A DNA stretch of 47,051 nucleotides. Source: JBGTFE01 sp036403235. Its GTDB lineage: Bacteria; Acidobacteriota; Blastocatellia; Pyrinomonadales; Pyrinomonadaceae. The notes beneath the pieces were generated by a model. The model did no database searches and had not been told where the DNA came from. It saw nothing but the letters and a program-made list of their open reading frames with translations. Below, piece by piece: positions 44,607 to 47,051 of the stretch (the stretch's first letter is position 1; every line of letters starts with the position of its first letter). A program made the position numbers and the translations under genes. Location of the stretch: contig DASWRI010000057.1 of NCBI GenBank assembly GCA_036403235.1, forward strand, positions 1 to 47,051, in the 5' to 3' direction.

Positions 44607-44810
44607 TTAAGTTTCGGATTTCGGATTTTCTCGCTTTCCCTTTTCGCTCGAATTTTCCTTATTTTCGCTTAAATCGTAGACATTGTCACCGTTTAAGAAT
44701 TTGCCGGAGCGCACCATTTCCGCGAATAAATCGACGTCGTAATCGGATTCGCGCGACATATCCTGCCGGATTTTCAACAAAATTTCCTGAAATTTCGGAC
44801 GACGGTACAT
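44607..44810 (-). CDS. Small protein, possible antitoxin partner of the PIN gene
   Basis: 67 residues from ATG 44810; a TTG at 44846 would add 12 poor residues. The start YRRPKFQEILLKIRQDMSRESDYDVDLFAEMVRSG is helical and charged, and the tail (ENKENSSEKGKRENPKSE) is disordered. It lies 52 bases downstream of the PIN-domain gene on the same strand. I recall short proteins with this start next to PIN-type toxins in other bacteria, but this is from memory. Toxin-first order would be unusual for VapBC. Confidence 0.6.
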   Translation of the reverse strand: MYRRPKFQEILLKIRQDMSRESDYDVDLFAEMVRSGKFLNGDNVYDLSENKENSSEKGKRENPKSET

Positions 44811-44862
44811 ACTGCAATTGTTAATTTTTAGACATTGAATCGTCAACCGGAAACCCTGCGTC

Positions 44863-45321
44863 TCAACTGTGAACCAGAAATTCGGGCGTCACGATGACCG
44901 GCGAAAAAAATCCGGCCGCCGTATTGAAAAGACGAATCCGCGCCTGTTTGCGGACGTTGGCCAGATGCCCGAAATTCCACGTCACGAGATAATCGATTTT
45001 GTGAAACGACGCGAGCGCGACGTGAAGCGCGTCGGCGATAAATTTCCGGTGAAAAATTCCGCGCGAAATATAGCCGTCCGCCAAAATCGCCGCTTCTTCG
45101 GGAAGCTCCAGTTGTTTGAGCGGTTTGATGAGTTTCAGATAACCCGTCCGGTGCGGCTCGGCCAGGGCTTCAAGCTCGCGGCGCACCAGAATTGAGCTGA
45201 ACGCTTCGTATTCGGAAAGCTCGTGCTCCCACCATCGAATCGTCAAATCACGCCGGAAAGGCTCGCCGTTGTCGAGATACGCGCCGACGACGGAAGTTTC
45301 GAGATATAAACTTAGTTTCAT
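44863..45321 (-). CDS. PIN-domain protein (VapC-like)
   Basis: 152 residues. Fits the PIN nuclease fold: KLSLYLETSVVGAYLD at the start (the usual first acidic residue in YxDTS is Glu here), SSILVRRELEAL with the second acidic group, FIADALHVALASFHKIDYLVTWNFGHLAN with the third Asp and the typical WNxxHL ending. Such proteins cut RNA, usually as toxins of type II systems. Asp-to-Glu at the first position may keep or weaken activity. A small partner ORF follows. The hairpin at 45329 separates it from the retropepsin gene upstream. Confidence 0.82.
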   Translation of the reverse strand: MKLSLYLETSVVGAYLDNGEPFRRDLTIRWWEHELSEYEAFSSILVRRELEALAEPHRTGYLKLIKPLKQLELPEEAAILADGYISRGIFHRKFIADALHVALASFHKIDYLVTWNFGHLANVRKQARIRLFNTAAGFFSPVIVTPEFLVHS

Positions 45322-45328
45322 TACTTAT

Positions 45329-45397
45329 AGTTTCAGGTTTCAGGTTTCAAGTTTCAAGTCGGGAACAACCTGAGGCCCGAACCTGAAGCCTGAAACT
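45329..45397. repeat. Imperfect inverted repeat with TTTCAGG word
   Basis: 45329-45346 pairs with 45380-45397 with one mismatch (a G-U pair in plus-strand RNA). The left arm continues with tandem TTTCAAG. The right end overlaps the stop codon of the retropepsin gene. It fills the 75-base gap. Confidence 0.85.
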
Positions 45398-46974
45398 TAT
45401 TCTTTGAGCGGAACAAAAATCACTTTCGAGTTTTGAAAATCGAATGTCAGGCGATAATTTTTCAGAAAATTTCCGCCCAGGATTCCCGCCTGCGAAAAGC
45501 CGGAAGTTTCGTTTATCAAATCCAAATCGAGCGCGATGGCCTTGATGCTGTTGCGCGTGTTGTTGCCGAATGTAACGCGCGGCAGCATAAAAAGCGGCAT
45601 TTCCGAAGTTTCTCCGGCCGAGCCGATGACGCGGATTTTTTCGTTGATGACGAAATTGCTGAGCTCGCTCGAACGGGCCAGCTCGTCGGAGATAACCGAC
45701 AGACTCGCGCCCGTATCGACGATAAAATTGAGCGACGACTCGACGCCTTCGATTTGAACTTCGCCGCTCAAAAAACCCGCCGAAGTCAGACGGAGCGGAA
45801 GCGCGAGGGCTTCTTTTTCGTCAAGCGGCGCGGCGTTCGGCACTTTTTTCTTGAGCGTAAAGCTTTTATCGCCGTAGTCAATCGTCGTCAAAAATTTCGA
45901 GATGAGCGACAAACCGATATAGCCGTCGATTGACTCGTTGGCCGAATGAAACTTGCGAATATAAACCGGCACGTTTTTGATGCTGACGTCGCCGATGCTG
46001 ACGCGATTCAGAAAACCGTAAACGATTTCAAATTTTCCGTCGCCGCCGAAACCTCTCGCCGTTCCGCCGCGCGCGACCGAACTGATTTTTAATTTTTTGG
46101 CCGTTCGCTCACTGATAACCGAAATTCCCGAACCGGTGTCGAGCACAAAATTAAGCGGCTCGTCCGTTTTATTGATTCTGACCTGAATAATCGGGCGGTC
46201 CTGCACGAGCTTGAACTGAACGCTCGTCTGTTTTTCGTCGCCGATATCGTAGAGCGACATTTTGCCGCCTAAAAATTCGAGAAAATCGACCAAACCTTTG
46301 ATGCGCTCGCGTCTTTCCGTATCGGTTTGCGGCGAAACCCGCAAAAAGCGCCGGTAAGCGCTCGCCGCCTGGTTGTATTGTTCGGCGCGCGCCGAAACCT
46401 GCGCCAGAGCGAAAATATAATCGGGCTCGTCCGAATCGATATAATCGGCGATGCGCAGATTGTCGATGCTCTCGAAAATGCGATTCTGATAAAAATCGAG
46501 CATTCCGAGTCCCATCCAGGCCAACGCTTCTTTTTTATTTATCTGGAGGGCGTTGACAAGCGCAACCTCGGCTTCCTTAAAATTTCCGTTATCCAGAAGA
46601 ATCATTCCGAGGACGGCGAAGGCGTAGGAATTTTTCGGCTCGGCTTTGGCGACTTCGACCGATAAAGTGTAGGCGTCGAGCAGCCGACGCTGTTTCAGCA
46701 TAACAAAGGCAAGTTTGACTTTCGCTTTTGATTCGCGCGGATTTTGCTCGATGACGCGCCGCAAAATCTTTTCGGCTTCTTCGAGATTTCCTCTTTTTGT
46801 CAGCTTTTCGGCTTGTTTGATTAACTGCTTGACGCTTTCGGCGTCAATCTGCTGAACATCGGCAAAAACAGACAGCGAAAACATCAAAATCAAAAAACAA
46901 GCGAAAAACGGCGCGGCAGAAAGTTTCAGACGGAAAGGAAAAAATATTTTCGTCCTAAAATCTGTAAATTTCAT
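45397..46974 (-). CDS. Secreted TPR protein with two retropepsin-like aspartyl protease domains
   Basis: 525 residues with an AAAGGAG ribosome site. A signal peptide (core ACFLILMFSLSVFA, cleavage near residue 38) is followed by about five TPR units (about 45-220: AEKILRRVIEQNPRESKAKV, AVLGMILLDNGNFKEAEVAL, IFALAQVSARAEQYNQAASA). Two aspartyl-protease-like domains follow, with active-site motifs VLDTGSGISVI (Asp279) and IVDTGASLSVI (Asp420). Each has the later IGLSLI or ILGGNFL segment that closes the retropepsin fold. One chain could thus form a pseudo-dimer with two Asp, as in pepsins. Periplasmic or surface location is inferred. The substrate is unknown. Confidence 0.9.
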   Translation of the reverse strand: MKFTDFRTKIFFPFRLKLSAAPFFACFLILMFSLSVFADVQQIDAESVKQLIKQAEKLTKRGNLEEAEKILRRVIEQNPRESKAKVKLAFVMLKQRRLLDAYTLSVEVAKAEPKNSYAFAVLGMILLDNGNFKEAEVALVNALQINKKEALAWMGLGMLDFYQNRIFESIDNLRIADYIDSDEPDYIFALAQVSARAEQYNQAASAYRRFLRVSPQTDTERRERIKGLVDFLEFLGGKMSLYDIGDEKQTSVQFKLVQDRPIIQVRINKTDEPLNFVLDTGSGISVISERTAKKLKISSVARGGTARGFGGDGKFEIVYGFLNRVSIGDVSIKNVPVYIRKFHSANESIDGYIGLSLISKFLTTIDYGDKSFTLKKKVPNAAPLDEKEALALPLRLTSAGFLSGEVQIEGVESSLNFIVDTGASLSVISDELARSSELSNFVINEKIRVIGSAGETSEMPLFMLPRVTFGNNTRNSIKAIALDLDLINETSGFSQAGILGGNFLKNYRLTFDFQNSKVIFVPLKE

Positions 46975-47051
46975 ATAGAAACTCCTTTCCTGTTTTCGGC
47001 AGAATTTATTTTAGAATCTCGCCCGTTTTCAGAGACCACAGAACCAAATCG
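46975..47051. other. Leader of the retropepsin gene, window edge
   Basis: AT-rich leader with the ribosome site. The last bases include CAGAGACCACAGAA, similar to the CTCTG words of the 36853 gap. No gene is visible before the edge. Confidence 0.4.

Overview
The window looks like chromosomal DNA of an Acidobacteriota bacterium, probably class Blastocatellia (Pyrinomonadales-like). This is inference, not a database match. The pointers are secreted FG-GAP proteins built on the words VFRPSNGTWY and DYDGDG, an N-terminal CPxC...FCLEDG zinc-knuckle motif, a sdhC-sdhA-sdhB operon of the single-cytochrome type, and large subtilases and fungalysin-like proteins. I recognised no rRNA, tRNA, CRISPR array, transposase or phage gene. 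Most genes start at ATG. Shine-Dalgarno sites are strong in some genes and absent in others.

Layout from left to right. 1-789: 3' end of a beta-helix protein. 1038-1970: malate dehydrogenase (mdh). 2170-5789: a convincing sigma-54 promoter followed by a secreted subtilase with eleven C-terminal hexapeptide units, and a GNAT acetyltransferase. 5982-8489: a membrane PAS-GGDEF-EAL protein. 8566-12117 (minus): succinate dehydrogenase sdhC-sdhA-sdhB, with a divergent LysR regulator at 12384-13280. 13370-15173: a broken M36 (fungalysin) gene that has lost its catalytic core. 15468-17522: a compact three-gene membrane cassette led by a DUF4062 protein, the best candidate here for an undescribed conflict or defence system. 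17547-23738 (minus): a four-gene signalling run, PocR-GAF-GGDEF, then a degenerate P-loop ATPase fused to an anti-sigma-type kinase, then a STAS protein, then GAF-HD-GYP. 23955-26186: a PfpI/DJ-1 protein, a DUF2383 four-helix protein and a methyltransferase.

26306-37907 (minus): folD, a MazG-like gene, coaE, a second peptide-binding lipoprotein, and then a full oligopeptide ABC importer (oppA, B, C, D, F). The importer run contains a small secreted protein whose stop codon overlaps the oppD start. 38047-42562 (plus): an FG-GAP secreted protein, a long lytic transglycosylase and a CusF-SCO1 copper lipoprotein. 42601-46974 (minus): an amidohydrolase, a small lytic transglycosylase, a PIN-domain/small-protein pair and a TPR protein with two retropepsin-like domains.

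The other notable theme is a dispersed set of long intergenic hairpins (8502, 11311, 18812, 21524, 30190, 31226, 35846, 42562, 43971, 45329). Each arm is built from a short word, usually 7 to 10 bases and often in tandem, and the word differs at nearly every locus. One hairpin is translated as the start of a lipoprotein signal peptide, and a related low-complexity stretch lies inside the transglycosylase gene.
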